This document shows, piece by piece, positions 35,003 to 43,653 of a stretch of 64,000 nt of DNA. Where the stretch lies: contig NZ_CP133152.1 of NCBI RefSeq assembly GCF_036488675.1, positions 558,001-622,000 of the forward strand, read 5' to 3'. The notes under the pieces were generated by a model. The model worked only from the letters and a program-made list of their open reading frames with translations. It had not been told where the DNA came from and ran no database searches. Each line of letters starts with the position of its first letter. Within the stretch, counting starts at the first letter, position 1. The stretch comes from Sinorhizobium chiapasense (GTDB lineage: Bacteria; Pseudomonadota; Alphaproteobacteria; Rhizobiales; Rhizobiaceae). Both the position numbers and the translations under genes were made by a program.

Positions 35003-35740
35003 TCAGGTGTTAGCCCCGTAATCGCGGCCCTCGCCGGCGCCGAAACGGTGCCCGGGCTGGAACGCCACCCGGACCGTGGTGATGGGGCCGAGATCGTTCC
35101 AGGTTGTGCGATGCAGGATCAGCAGTGCCTGACCTTGCCTTGTCCGCAGCAGACGCGCGTCGCGTCGGTCGGCGTTTTCGGCTGAAAAGGAAAAATCCGC
35201 CCGAAGGTAGGGGGCGTTGCGCACCAGCCATTCGTTGGCATTGAGTTCCCGGAAGCCGGCTTGCTGCAGCCCTGGCGCGGCGCGGGGATTTAGCCAGCGG
35301 TCCTCGAGTTGATAGGGCTTTCCGTCCGCGTAGTGCACGGCCCTGAGATGAACCAGGCGCTCACCTTCCGGAAGGCCGAGGCGCCCTGCGATCTGCGCTG
35401 GGATCGGGCTAAACCGCTGCGCGACGACGCGATGGCTGTAGGCCATTCCTGCTTCCTCGACCTGCTCGCGCACGATCGGAATTGAGAAGGTCGCCTTGCG
35501 CACCGGATTGATCGCCACGCGCGTGCCGGCCCGTCGCTTGCGATCCAGCAAGCCCTCATCCGCGAGCACTTGCAGCGCCTTGTTGACGGTCGCCCGGGCG
35601 GCGTCGAACTCGACGGCCAGGTCTGCCTCGTCGGGTATACGCTCACCCTGGCGCCATTTCAGTTCGACGATGCGGCGACGTACCTCGTCGGCGATGCTTT
35701 GTGCCTTGGGCATGGTCCGGCCAGTCTGTTTGTCGCTCAC
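35003..35740 (-). CDS. GntR/HutC-family regulator of the adjacent catabolic block
   Basis: The protein of about 245 residues has a GntR winged helix (residues ~12-80, EADLAVEFDAARATVNKALQVL in part) and a UTRA sensing domain. The segment LVHLRAVHYADGKPYQLEDRWLNP is typical of HutC-like members. GTG 35740 is preceded by GGAGGAG at very short spacing; ATG 35713 is possible. It is divergent from a CoA transferase/acyl-CoA dehydrogenase pair and so probably controls them and the ABC importer. Histidine or another amino-acid-like effector is plausible from the transporter type, but unproven. Confidence 0.88.
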   Translation of the reverse strand: MSDKQTGRTMPKAQSIADEVRRRIVELKWRQGERIPDEADLAVEFDAARATVNKALQVLADEGLLDRKRRAGTRVAINPVRKATFSIPIVREQVEEAGMAYSHRVVAQRFSPIPAQIAGRLGLPEGERLVHLRAVHYADGKPYQLEDRWLNPRAAPGLQQAGFRELNANEWLVRNAPYLRADFSFSAENADRRDARLLRTRQGQALLILHRTTWNDLGPITTVRVAFQPGHRFGAGEGRDYGANT

Positions 35741-35789
35741 ATCTCCTCCGCACCTTAGATAGCTAGCGGCGCCAATGGACCCAAGGTTA

Positions 35790-35860
35790 CACGTATCTTC
35801 AAAATAAGTATAGACATATAGGCTGTATTATGTTTAGACATTATCCATGTGTCGGCGCCA
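35790..35860. promoter_or_regulatory. Candidate GntR operators and promoter
   Basis: The AT-rich gap between the divergent genes holds TATAGACAT and, about 25 bases later, TTTAGACAT, on the same strand. A GTATTATGT lies between them. Repeated TAGACAT may be the regulator's half-sites; no perfect palindrome is present. Confidence 0.4.
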
Positions 35861-35942
35861 ATCGGGAGGAGGAGCAGATGCACGTTCTCAGCAATGCCAT
35901 GACTCGTGACGGGGCAGTGCGCCCGGCGTCGGAGGCGCGGGT

Positions 35943-37094
35943 ATGAGCCGGCCGCTGGCGGGGATCAAGGTGCTGGACCTGTCCCGTGTGTTGGCTGGGC
36001 CTTACTGTACGGCGCTGCTCGCCGATCTCGGGGCCGAGGTCATCAAGGTGGAACCACCCGCAGGCGATGACTATCGCCATATCGGCCCGTTCAGTCAGGG
36101 CGAAAGCGCGCTCTTCACGCTGAACAACCGCGGTAAGCGCAGCATAGCTCTGGACCTCAAGAGCGCGGACGACCTGGCGCTGGCTGAGGCGATTGCGGCT
36201 CGTGTCGATGTTGTGGTCGAGAATTTTCGCCCAGGCGTGGCCGCGCGGTTGGGGCTTGGCGCGGAGGCGCTGCGGGCAGCCAATCGGCGCCTCATCTATT
36301 GCTCGATCTCGGGCTTCGGCCAGGAGGGTCCATTTAAGGATCTGCCGGCCTATGACCTGGTCGTGCAAGCCATGTCCGGGCTCATGGCCGGCACCGGCGA
36401 GGAGGGTGGTGCGCCGCTGAAGACCGGCGAAAGCATCGCCGATCTGTTGGCCGGGCTGTTTGCCAGCTGGTCAATCATGGCCGCGCTGGTGCAGCGCAAT
36501 ACGACAGGGCAGGGTGCCACGCTCGATGTCGCCATGTATGACGCGCTGTTTTCCATGCTGACCACCAGCCACGCGCTGCATCTCTATGCCGGACAACTGC
36601 CGCGACGTGTCGGCAACCGCCATCCGCTCTCGACGCCGTTCGGTTGCTTTGCCACCAGGGATGGGCAGGTGGTGATCGCCGTTCTGAACGCCCGACAATT
36701 TGCCGCGCTCGCCCATCTCATCGGCGCGCCGGAGGCTGCCGACGATCCACGCTTCGCCACAGATACGAGCCGCACCGAGCATGAACCGGCGTTGAAGGCG
36801 CTGATCGAAAGCTGGTCCCGCGCCGTGACCACCGAGGAGGCCGTCGCGGCCCTTTCCGCCGCAAGCCTCCCGGCCGCACCGATCTGGGATATCGCGCAGG
36901 CGATCTCGAACGAGCACGCAGCCATGCGCGGGTTGGTCAGCCTGCTGCAGCATCCGGTGCTGGGCGAGGCGGCCACAGTCGGTCAGCCTGTCCGCTTCGA
37001 CGGCGAAAAACCGGTGGCGATCGCCTCGGCCCCGCGCCTCGGAGGCGATCGCGACGCGATCCTGCAGGAATTCGGATTGGAGAAACGCGGATGA
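35943..37094 (+). CDS. CaiB/BaiF-family CoA transferase
   Basis: The 383-residue protein is a type III CoA transferase. GIKVLDLSRVLAGPYCTALLADLGAEVIKVE spans residues ~6-36. The NNRGKRSIALDLKS and PAYDLVVQAMSGLMAGTGE segments precede and include the usual catalytic Asp (the D of YDLVVQ, about residue 139). These enzymes move CoA between carboxylic acids. Its stop overlaps the acyl-CoA dehydrogenase start (ATGA). Together they suggest activation of a carboxylate followed by alpha-beta oxidation. The substrate is unknown. Confidence 0.93.
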   Translation: MSRPLAGIKVLDLSRVLAGPYCTALLADLGAEVIKVEPPAGDDYRHIGPFSQGESALFTLNNRGKRSIALDLKSADDLALAEAIAARVDVVVENFRPGVAARLGLGAEALRAANRRLIYCSISGFGQEGPFKDLPAYDLVVQAMSGLMAGTGEEGGAPLKTGESIADLLAGLFASWSIMAALVQRNTTGQGATLDVAMYDALFSMLTTSHALHLYAGQLPRRVGNRHPLSTPFGCFATRDGQVVIAVLNARQFAALAHLIGAPEAADDPRFATDTSRTEHEPALKALIESWSRAVTTEEAVAALSAASLPAAPIWDIAQAISNEHAAMRGLVSLLQHPVLGEAATVGQPVRFDGEKPVAIASAPRLGGDRDAILQEFGLEKRG

Positions 37095-38245
37095 CTGACG
37101 AATGGCACATGCTGGCCGAGGAAGAGCGGCTGTTCTGCGACGTGCTCACTCGCATTTGCGCGGAGCGCATCGCCCCAAGGGCGGCCGAAACCGACGAAAC
37201 CTCGACCTTCGTTCATGACCAACTGGCGACATTGGCTGAAGCCGGGATGCTGGGCGCCAATCTGCCCGAGGCATATGGCGGCAGCGGCATCTCTGCCCCG
37301 GCGCTGCTCAGGGCGGTGGCGATCGTCGCCGGGGCTTGCGGCTCCACGGCGTCGGCGCTGACGGCACACTATCTGGCGACAGACTCGATCCTCATCGGCG
37401 GAACGGAGACGCAAAAACTGGAATGGCTGACCAGGGCCGCGACGGGTGAGGCATTGGGAGCGTTCGGCTTGACCGAACCCGCCGCGGGATCCGACCCGGC
37501 CGACATGAAGACCCGCGCACGCCGCACCGACACCGGTTGGCATGTTAAGGGTACGAAATGCTTCATCTCGAATGGCGGTGTGGCGGATTTCATCGTGCTC
37601 TATGCGGTGACCGACCCGGAGAAGGGACATCGCGGCATCTCGGCCTTCATACTGCCCAAGGGTACGCCGGGCCTTGAAGCTGGTCCGGCGGAAAAGACCA
37701 TGGGGCTGAAGGGCGGTCATGTCTTTACGCTGAGCATTGATTGCCATCTCCCCGCGGACGCGCTGTTCGACGAGGAGGGCAACGGCTTCCGCACGGCCAT
37801 GCAGGTGCTGGACAGTGGGCGTATCGAAGTGGCCGCTCAATGCCTCGGAATGGCCGAGACGGCGTTGAACGCCGCCATTGCCTATGCAAAGGACCGCATT
37901 ATCGGCGGCCAGCCGCTGAGTGACCGGCAGGGCATACGCTGGATGATCGCGGATATGGGATTGGCCTATCGTTCGGCCTTGCTGGTCGCGCAGGACGCGG
38001 CGCGACAACGGGACCTGGCGCACGCGGGCGGGGGACGCTTCTCGCTGGCGGCTTCCATGGCCAAGCTGCATGCATCCGAGGCTGCGGGCCGCATCGCGGA
38101 TTGCGCGCTGCAACTGCACGGCGGCTATGGATATACTCGTGATTTTCCGATCGAACGGATAAACCGCGATTTGCGGATTATGCGAATCTACGAAGGGTCA
38201 AGTGAAATTCAACGCATCATCATTTCCGGCCAGATGCTGAAGTGA
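37091..38245 (+). CDS. Acyl-CoA dehydrogenase
   Basis: The 384-residue flavoprotein has the three ACAD domains. The FAD/substrate loop is GAFGLTEPAAGSDPADMKTRA. KGTKCFISNGGVADFIVLYA lies in the beta domain, and HGGYGYTRDFPIERINRDLR in the C-terminal helices. The catalytic base is the Glu of IYEGSSEIQR near the end. It would oxidise an acyl-CoA to the 2-enoyl form, passing electrons to ETF. It is translationally coupled to the CoA transferase. A RIME-like repeat follows at once. Confidence 0.94.
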   Translation: MTDEWHMLAEEERLFCDVLTRICAERIAPRAAETDETSTFVHDQLATLAEAGMLGANLPEAYGGSGISAPALLRAVAIVAGACGSTASALTAHYLATDSILIGGTETQKLEWLTRAATGEALGAFGLTEPAAGSDPADMKTRARRTDTGWHVKGTKCFISNGGVADFIVLYAVTDPEKGHRGISAFILPKGTPGLEAGPAEKTMGLKGGHVFTLSIDCHLPADALFDEEGNGFRTAMQVLDSGRIEVAAQCLGMAETALNAAIAYAKDRIIGGQPLSDRQGIRWMIADMGLAYRSALLVAQDAARQRDLAHAGGGRFSLAASMAKLHASEAAGRIADCALQLHGGYGYTRDFPIERINRDLRIMRIYEGSSEIQRIIISGQMLK

Positions 38246-38249
38246 ACCT

Positions 38250-38350
38250 ACTGCGTGTTTCCTTAAATCCTAGCCGATTTGGGGATAAAAACATGCAGTA
38301 ATTCAAAGTGCTACAGCGTCCTTTGCGCTCTTATAAGACGCGGCGCTGTA
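38250..38350 (+). repeat. RIME-like repeat, full copy
   Basis: It starts four bases after the dehydrogenase stop: CTGCGTGTTTCC..TAAATC / GATTTGGGG..ACATGCAG, then TGCGCTCTTATAAGACGC inside CAGCG..CGCTG. Both palindromes have small changes. It separates the enzyme genes from the transporter genes on the same strand. Confidence 0.85.
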
Positions 38351-38402
38351 GGGCCGAACCGTAGACAATCCAGTGGGCAATACGCAACAAGGAGCAACTG
38401 CA

Positions 38403-39221
38403 ATGAGCATTCATATGACCATCAAAGGCGCGCTTTTCGGGCTGGCCGCGCTTGGCCTCGCCAGCGCCGCCGAGGCCGACCAGCTTGCGGACATCAAGGC
38501 TGCGGGCAAGATCGTCACGGCGACCGACATGCACTACGCCCCCTTCGACATGCTGAACAACGGCACCTATGAGGGCATGACCAAGGACCTGTTCGATGCG
38601 GTCGCCAAGGAGATCGGTGTCGAGCCGGTGTATCAGGATATTCCCTGGACCGCCGAACTGCCGGGTCTTGAGGTCAAGAAGTTCGATATCGTGATCGCAC
38701 CGGTGACCATCACGCCGGAGCGGCTTGAGCGCTACACGTTCACCTTGCCGATTGCTGATGCGACCGTCTCTCTGGTCAAGGCCGCGAACAACAGCGAGCT
38801 TACCAAACCCGAGGACATCAAGGGCAAGACCGTCGGCGTCCAGCAGGGTACCGCGCAATTCAAGCAGCTTGAGGCCTATGGCCAGAAGCTGGGCGATGTG
38901 ACGATCAAGGAATACGGCACCACGGACGAAGCCTATGCCGACCTCGCCGCCGGCCGTCTGGATGCGGTTGCTGGCTCGCTGCCGAACCTCACCTATCTGG
39001 TGAAGAACCGCGCCGAGACCTTTGCCCTCTTCACGCCGGCCCAGTTCGGTGAGCCGAAGTATTTTGCCTGGGTGCTGCGCAAGGATGCCGACAGCGACGG
39101 CTTTGCCAAGGCCATCAACGACGCGCTGTTGAAGATGACTGCTGACGGCCGCGTCAAGGCCATTCAGGAAAAGTGGCTCGGCACCTATGCCGAATTGCCC
39201 CGCGAAGTCCCGGCAAACTAA
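38403..39221 (+). CDS. Amino-acid-type ABC transporter substrate-binding protein (family 3)
   Basis: The 272-residue protein has a signal peptide (MTIKGALFGLAALGLASAAEA, in part) and a family 3 periplasmic binding fold: KIVTATDMHYAPFDML, GMTKDLFDAVAKEIG, DIVIAPVTITPERLERYTFT and the GVQQGTAQFKQLEAY region. Such proteins bind polar amino acids, opines or related compounds. ATG 38403 has AAGGAG ten bases upstream. It is followed by a hairpin, two permeases and an ATPase. The nearby CoA enzymes suggest the ligand is converted to a carboxylate inside the cell. Confidence 0.92.
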   Translation: MSIHMTIKGALFGLAALGLASAAEADQLADIKAAGKIVTATDMHYAPFDMLNNGTYEGMTKDLFDAVAKEIGVEPVYQDIPWTAELPGLEVKKFDIVIAPVTITPERLERYTFTLPIADATVSLVKAANNSELTKPEDIKGKTVGVQQGTAQFKQLEAYGQKLGDVTIKEYGTTDEAYADLAAGRLDAVAGSLPNLTYLVKNRAETFALFTPAQFGEPKYFAWVLRKDADSDGFAKAINDALLKMTADGRVKAIQEKWLGTYAELPREVPAN

Positions 39222-39229
39222 GTTGCTTG

Positions 39230-39252
39230 CGGGCGGAGGCCACCTCCGCCCG
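39230..39252 (+). other. Intercistronic hairpin after the binding-protein gene
   Basis: CGGGCGGAGG (39230-39239) and CCTCCGCCCG (39243-39252) form a perfect ten-base stem with a CCA loop. It lies eight bases after the binding-protein stop and is not followed by a long T-run, like the stem at 6677. Confidence 0.75.
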
Positions 39253-39277
39253 TTCCCTTATACCAAGGTGAGGGCGC

Positions 39278-39925
39278 ATGTTTTCCTTCGCAGTTTTCCT
39301 TGAAAGCTTTGGGCCGCTGTTCTGGGCGGCGCGATACACGCTGCTGATCTCCGTTCTGGGTATCGGGCTGGGTCTGGTGATCGGTACACTGATCTGTGCC
39401 GCGCGCCTGTCGCCTTACCCGCCACTGCGCCGCTTTGCAGCCATCTGGGTCAGTTTCCTGCGCGGCGTGCCGCTGCTGGTGCAGCTGCTGGTGTTCTACT
39501 ACACCTTGCCGGTCATCGGCCTGGACGTTCCCCCGATGGTCGCCGCCGTGGTGACCGTGGGCATCTGCGCCAGCGCTTATATCTCGGAAATCTGGCGCGG
39601 CGCGATCGCGGCGCTGCCGAAGGGACAGACCGAGGCCGCGGTCGCCATCGGCATGAACCCTCGCGACGTGTGGACCCGGGTGATCCTTCCACAGGCCGTG
39701 ACGCTTTCGCTGCCGGCGCTGATCAACGAACTTATCTTGCTTGTGAAGGCGTCTTCGCTGGTTTCGGTCGTCGGCATTCTCGAAATCACTCGCGCCAGCC
39801 AGGCGCAGGCCGCTACGACCTTCCGTCCGCTTGAGGTCTATATAGCGGCGGCCTGCATCTATCTGCTGATAAACTTGTGCCTGGCGGCGCTGGGACGTTA
39901 CCTCGAACACAGGACGGCCGTCTGA
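39278..39925 (+). CDS. Amino-acid ABC transporter permease, HisM/GltJ type
   Basis: The 215-residue inner-membrane protein has about five hydrophobic segments. The HisMQ-type motif SFLRGVPLLVQLLVFYYTLP lies in the first half. The EAA loop is GQTEAAVAIGMNPRDVWTRVILPQA (about residues 115-140). It forms a heterodimer with the next gene, whose start overlaps its stop (TGATG). AAGGTGAGGG lies upstream of ATG 39278. Confidence 0.94.
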   Translation: MFSFAVFLESFGPLFWAARYTLLISVLGIGLGLVIGTLICAARLSPYPPLRRFAAIWVSFLRGVPLLVQLLVFYYTLPVIGLDVPPMVAAVVTVGICASAYISEIWRGAIAALPKGQTEAAVAIGMNPRDVWTRVILPQAVTLSLPALINELILLVKASSLVSVVGILEITRASQAQAATTFRPLEVYIAAACIYLLINLCLAALGRYLEHRTAV

Positions 39926-40587
39926 TGGAATGGAGCATCCTGCAGCAATACGGCCCCTCGCTGCTGAAGGGCTTCGGCAATACCGTCCTCTGCTGGGCCC
40001 TTGGCACGGTCTTCGGCATGGCGCTTGGCCTCGTCATCGCGCTCATTCAGCGCTATGGGCCGCGCTGGGTCACGTGGATCGTCCAAGCCTACATCGAAGT
40101 GATCCGCGGCACGCCCTTCCTGGTCCAGTTGTTCGTGCTCTACTACGGCGGCCCGCTCGTCGGCCTGCGCCTTGATGCGCTGCCCGCGGGCCTCCTGGGA
40201 CTGACGATCTATGGCAGTCCCTATTTCGCCGAGATATTCCGCTCGGGTTTCCGCGCCGTACCACTTGGTCAGATCGAGGCGGCCCGTGCGATCGGCATGT
40301 CCGAACTCAATATCGTGCGCCGTATCCTGCTGCCCCTGGGCCTGGTCTCCGCGTTGCCGGCGCTCGTGAACTTCTCAATCATCCTCGCCAAGGAAACGGT
40401 GATCCTGTCGATCATAACCGTTCCCGAGCTGCTTTATCAGGTGCAGCGAATGTCCACCGAGACCTTCCGCTACCTGGAAGCAAACGTGGTATTGGCGCTG
40501 TTCTTCTGGGGGCTGGTCGAGGCGATCTCGCGTGTCGGCCACAGATTGGAAGCGCGCATCACGAAACATCTGATCGAAAGGACGTAA
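39925..40587 (+). CDS. Amino-acid ABC transporter permease, HisQ/GltK type
   Basis: The 220-residue second permease begins [17 protein letters not shown]. It has [19 protein letters not shown] and an EAA loop ([23 protein letters not shown]) near residue 130. About five membrane segments are visible. Its start overlaps the stop of the partner permease, so translation is coupled. The ATPase gene follows after one base. Confidence 0.94.
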   Translation: MEWSILQQYGPSLLKGFGNTVLCWALGTVFGMALGLVIALIQRYGPRWVTWIVQAYIEVIRGTPFLVQLFVLYYGGPLVGLRLDALPAGLLGLTIYGSPYFAEIFRSGFRAVPLGQIEAARAIGMSELNIVRRILLPLGLVSALPALVNFSIILAKETVILSIITVPELLYQVQRMSTETFRYLEANVVLALFFWGLVEAISRVGHRLEARITKHLIERT

Positions 40588-40588
40588 G

Positions 40589-41362
40589 ATGCTTGCTGCG
40601 TCATCCGTCGAAATCCGCAAGGTCAACAAATACTACGGCAACTTTCATGCATTGAAGGATGTCGACCTGTCGATCCTGCCCGGCAAGGTCACCTGTCTGA
40701 TCGGACCTTCAGGTTCGGGAAAGTCGACCCTCCTGCGCTGCATAAATTTCCTTGAGGAATATGATTCCGGCGAAGTGCGCATCGATGGTCAGCTGATCGG
40801 CTATGACGCGCCGGGCAAGAAGATGTCGGGCCGCAAGCTGCGCGAGATGCGGCGCTCGATCGGCATGGTGTTCCAGCAGTTCAACCTCTGGCCGCACATG
40901 ACTGCCAGGGAGAATGTCGCCGAGGGGTTGATCCGCGTGCGCGGCATGTCGAAATCCGAGGCGGAACGCCGCGCCGCCGAGGCGCTGGCCAAAGTCGGGC
41001 TGGCGGATAAGATGGCAAACCATCCCTCGCGGCTTTCCGGCGGCCAGCAGCAGCGCGTTGCGATTGCCCGCGCGATCGCCATGGAACCCAAGCTTATGCT
41101 ATTCGACGAGCCGACCTCTGCGCTGGACCCGGAACTCGTCGGCGAGGTGCTGAACGTCATGAAAACGCTCGCCGGCGAGGGGATGACCATGGTGGTGGTG
41201 ACGCATGAAATGGGTTTCGCCGCCCATGTCGCCGATCAGGTCGTCTTCATGGAGAAAGGTGAACTGGTCGGCGTGGACAGCCCCGACCGCATCCTGCATC
41301 ATCCGGAAGATGCGCGTATTCAGTCCTTCCTGCGCACCTATCACGAGCGCAACAGCTTCTGA
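40589..41362 (+). CDS. Amino-acid ABC transporter ATP-binding protein
   Basis: The 257-residue ATPase has Walker A ([14 protein letters not shown]), Q-loop ([11 protein letters not shown]), signature ([15 protein letters not shown]), Walker B ([14 protein letters not shown]) and the H-loop (VVTHEMGFA). It energises the two upstream permeases. Immediately downstream comes a RIME-like repeat and then the queuosine operon. This gene closes the inserted block between exsA and exsB. Confidence 0.96.
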   Translation: MLAASSVEIRKVNKYYGNFHALKDVDLSILPGKVTCLIGPSGSGKSTLLRCINFLEEYDSGEVRIDGQLIGYDAPGKKMSGRKLREMRRSIGMVFQQFNLWPHMTARENVAEGLIRVRGMSKSEAERRAAEALAKVGLADKMANHPSRLSGGQQQRVAIARAIAMEPKLMLFDEPTSALDPELVGEVLNVMKTLAGEGMTMVVVTHEMGFAAHVADQVVFMEKGELVGVDSPDRILHHPEDARIQSFLRTYHERNSF

Positions 41363-41429
41363 GCGTGAGCGAGCGTTGCGGCGATCAAGGGCGGTATCCG
41401 TCGGAAATCGCATGGGCGAAAGGTCTCGA

Positions 41430-41534
41430 CTACAGCGCCGCGCGTCCTATCAGACGCGCAAAGGGCGCTGTCGCACTTTGAATTGCTGCATGTTTTTATC
41501 CTCAAATCGGCTACGATTTAAGGAAACATGCAGT
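41430..41534 (-). repeat. RIME-like repeat, full copy, reverse orientation
   Basis: Both palindromes are present: ACAGCGCCGCGCGTCC..GACGCGCAAAGGGCGCTGT, then CTGCATGTTTTTATCC..AAATCG with CGATTTAAGGAAACATGCAG. It separates the amino-acid transporter block from queC. Confidence 0.88.
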
Positions 41535-41645
41535 AGCGGTGACGGTGCCGCCGCCGTCGACGGGGCTGGTTGACAGTCCTTCGCATTTGGGCGCCGCGGG
41601 TATTCACAAGTCGTCCTCTTTGGCCTACAAGGCGCGCAGGTAAAA

Positions 41646-41680
41646 CTCCGGTCGCAGCCTACCCGGTCAAAACAAGGACA
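41646..41680 (+). ncRNA. preQ1-I riboswitch
   Basis: The leader just before queC reads CTCCGGTCGCAG, CCTACCCGG, TCAAAACAAGGA. This is the compact class I preQ1 aptamer: a CCGG/CCGG stem, the GTCGCAG loop, and an A-rich tail that folds back and includes the AAGGA ribosome-binding site. Binding of preQ1 would hide the AAGGA and block queC translation. The match to the known Thermoanaerobacter type is by eye. Confidence 0.85.
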
Positions 41681-41686
41681 CCTGTC

Positions 41687-42397
41687 ATGAAAACCATCGT
41701 AATCTGCTCCGGCGGATTGGATTCCGTTTCGCTTGCGCACAAAGTCGCAGCGGAACACGAACTTGTCGGCCTGCTGTCGTTCGACTACGGCCAACGGCAT
41801 CGCAAGGAACTGGACTTCGCCGCCGCCTGCGCCGAACGTCTCGGCGTTTCCCATGAGATCATCGACATCCGCGAGATCGGCCGTCACCTTAGCGGTTCGG
41901 CGTTGACCGACGATGTCGACGTGCCGGACGGGCATTACGCTGAGGAAAGCATGAAGGTAACGGTCGTGCCGAACCGCAACGCCATCATGCTCGCGATCGC
42001 CTTCGGCGTTGCCGCGGCCCGCAAGGCCGATGCCGTGGCGACCGCCGTACATGGCGGCGACCACTTCATCTATCCCGACTGTCGGCCGGGGTTCATCGAC
42101 ACGTTCCAGACGATGCAGAGCCATGCTCTGGAAGGCTATGCCGACGTCACGCTCTATGCGCCGTACGTCAACGTCTCCAAGGCCGAGATCGTTGCGGACG
42201 GAGCGAGGAACCGGACGCCTTTCGCCGAGACCTGGTCGTGCTACAAGGGTGGCGCGCGCCATTGTGGTCGTTGCGGCACCTGCGTCGAAAGACGCGAAGC
42301 CTTTCATCTGGCGGGCGTCGAGGATCCGACGGAATACGACGATCCGGATTTCTGGGCTTCGGCTACAGGCGCCTTCTCCGCCAAGGAGGTGAAATAA
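41687..42397 (+). CDS. queC: QueC (ExsB): 7-cyano-7-deazaguanine synthase
   Basis: The 236-residue protein has the N-type ATP pyrophosphatase loop (CSGGLDSVSLA) at the start, VVPNRNAIMLAIA, AVHGGDHFIYPDCRP, and a four-cysteine zinc site (CYKGGARHCGRCGTC) near the end. It turns carboxydeazaguanine into preQ0 in queuosine biosynthesis. In S. meliloti this gene was first named exsB and thought to regulate succinoglycan. ATG 41687 has AAGGA inside the riboswitch. It overlaps queD by TAATG. Confidence 0.95.
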   Translation: MKTIVICSGGLDSVSLAHKVAAEHELVGLLSFDYGQRHRKELDFAAACAERLGVSHEIIDIREIGRHLSGSALTDDVDVPDGHYAEESMKVTVVPNRNAIMLAIAFGVAAARKADAVATAVHGGDHFIYPDCRPGFIDTFQTMQSHALEGYADVTLYAPYVNVSKAEIVADGARNRTPFAETWSCYKGGARHCGRCGTCVERREAFHLAGVEDPTEYDDPDFWASATGAFSAKEVK

Positions 42398-42753
42398 TGT
42401 TCCGCATCACCAAGGAATTCCACTTCTCCGCTTCGCATCAGCTGACCAGCCTGCCGCCCGAGCATCAGTGCGCCCGGCTGCACGGGCACAACTACGTCGT
42501 CGAGGTCGAGCTTTCGGCCAAAACATTGAACGAACACGGTTTTGTCCGCGACTATCATGAGCTCGCGCCGTTGAAGCGCTACATCGACGAGACCTTCGAT
42601 CACCGGCATCTCAACGACGTTCTCGGCCACGACCGGGTGACGGCGGAATGTCTGGCACAGCACTTCTACGACTGGTGCAAGGCGCGGCTTCCGGAGACGA
42701 CCGCGGTGCGCGTCAGCGAAACGGCGAAGACCTGGGCGGAATACCGGCCATGA
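42397..42753 (+). CDS. queD: QueD (ExsC): 6-carboxytetrahydropterin synthase
   Basis: The 118-residue protein is of the PTPS family: [22 protein letters not shown] with the zinc histidines and catalytic Cys, [23 protein letters not shown], then [13 protein letters not shown]. It makes 6-carboxytetrahydropterin from dihydroneopterin triphosphate, the substrate of QueE. It overlaps both queC (TAATG) and queE (ATGA), so the three are translated together. Confidence 0.95.
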   Translation: MFRITKEFHFSASHQLTSLPPEHQCARLHGHNYVVEVELSAKTLNEHGFVRDYHELAPLKRYIDETFDHRHLNDVLGHDRVTAECLAQHFYDWCKARLPETTAVRVSETAKTWAEYRP

Positions 42754-43487
42754 CCTCCGACAGATCTGCCGAGATCCGCGTCAGCGAGATTTTCGGACCG
42801 ACGATACAAGGTGAGGGCGTGCTGATCGGCCTGCCGACCGTCTTTGTCAGAACCGGTGGATGCGATTATCGCTGCTCCTGGTGTGACAGTATGTATGCGG
42901 TCGACAGCCGCTATCGCGACGAATGGCAGGCGATGTCCACGGAAGATGTCTGGCAGGAGGTCACGCGGCTCTCCGGCGGGAGGCCGCTTATGGTTTCGCT
43001 CTCCGGCGGCAATCCGGCTATCCAGCCGCTCGGCGAACTCATCGACCGCGGCCATCGCCAAGGCTATCGTTTTGCCCTCGAAACGCAGGGGTCGGTTGCC
43101 AGGCACTGGTTTGCCGATCTCGACGTGTTGGTGCTGAGCCCAAAGCCGCCGTCGAGCGCGATGGCAACCGACTGGCAGGCATTCGACGCATGTCTGCGGA
43201 TGTCTAAGGGCAGGCCGCAAACGGTGCTGAAGATCGTCGTCTTCGACGAGGCGGATTACGCCTATGCCAGGGCGGCGGCCGCGCGTTATCCGCAACTGCC
43301 CGTCTATCTGCAACCCGGCAATCACACACCGCCGGCCGCCGATGACGACGACGCGACGATCGACATCGACGGCATAATGGAGCGTATGCTCTGGCTCGTC
43401 GCCAAGGTTACCGAAGACCGCTGGTTCGAGGCGCGCGTTCTGCCGCAGCTGCATGTCCTGCTCTGGGGCAACAAGCGCGGTGTCTAG
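42750..43487 (+). CDS. queE: QueE (ExsD): 7-carboxy-7-deazaguanine synthase
   Basis: The 245-residue protein is a radical-SAM enzyme with the Cx3Cx2C cluster motif [12 protein letters not shown] near residue 35, [15 protein letters not shown] before it, and [17 protein letters not shown] and [11 protein letters not shown] after. It closes the deazapurine ring. It is last in the queCDE run. The TAG stop lies inside a dispersed family B repeat, so its last codons may have been set by the repeat insertion. Confidence 0.95.
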   Translation: MTSDRSAEIRVSEIFGPTIQGEGVLIGLPTVFVRTGGCDYRCSWCDSMYAVDSRYRDEWQAMSTEDVWQEVTRLSGGRPLMVSLSGGNPAIQPLGELIDRGHRQGYRFALETQGSVARHWFADLDVLVLSPKPPSSAMATDWQAFDACLRMSKGRPQTVLKIVVFDEADYAYARAAAARYPQLPVYLQPGNHTPPAADDDDATIDIDGIMERMLWLVAKVTEDRWFEARVLPQLHVLLWGNKRGV

Positions 43488-43593
43488 AGCATTTCATTGT
43501 TTCTTTGAAACAGTGAAATGATCTAACTCTTTGAAATTACGCAATTCCGGACGGAAAACCGTTACACACTTTTCCTGGAATTGCTCCTAGAGC
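43484..43593. repeat. Dispersed intergenic repeat, family B, copy 2
   Basis: Base for base almost the same as 9734-9842, apart from two missing bases in the first loop and edge differences. It starts CTAGAGCATTTCATTG, including the queE stop TAG. It ends TGGAATTGCTCCTAGAGCA, where the CTAGAGCA of its start appears again. Confidence 0.9.
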
Positions 43594-43653
43594 ATGCTGA
43601 TGTGGGCGGAAAATCGCGCGCTCCTCTTATCAGCCGGCCGATGCCGCACCCGG

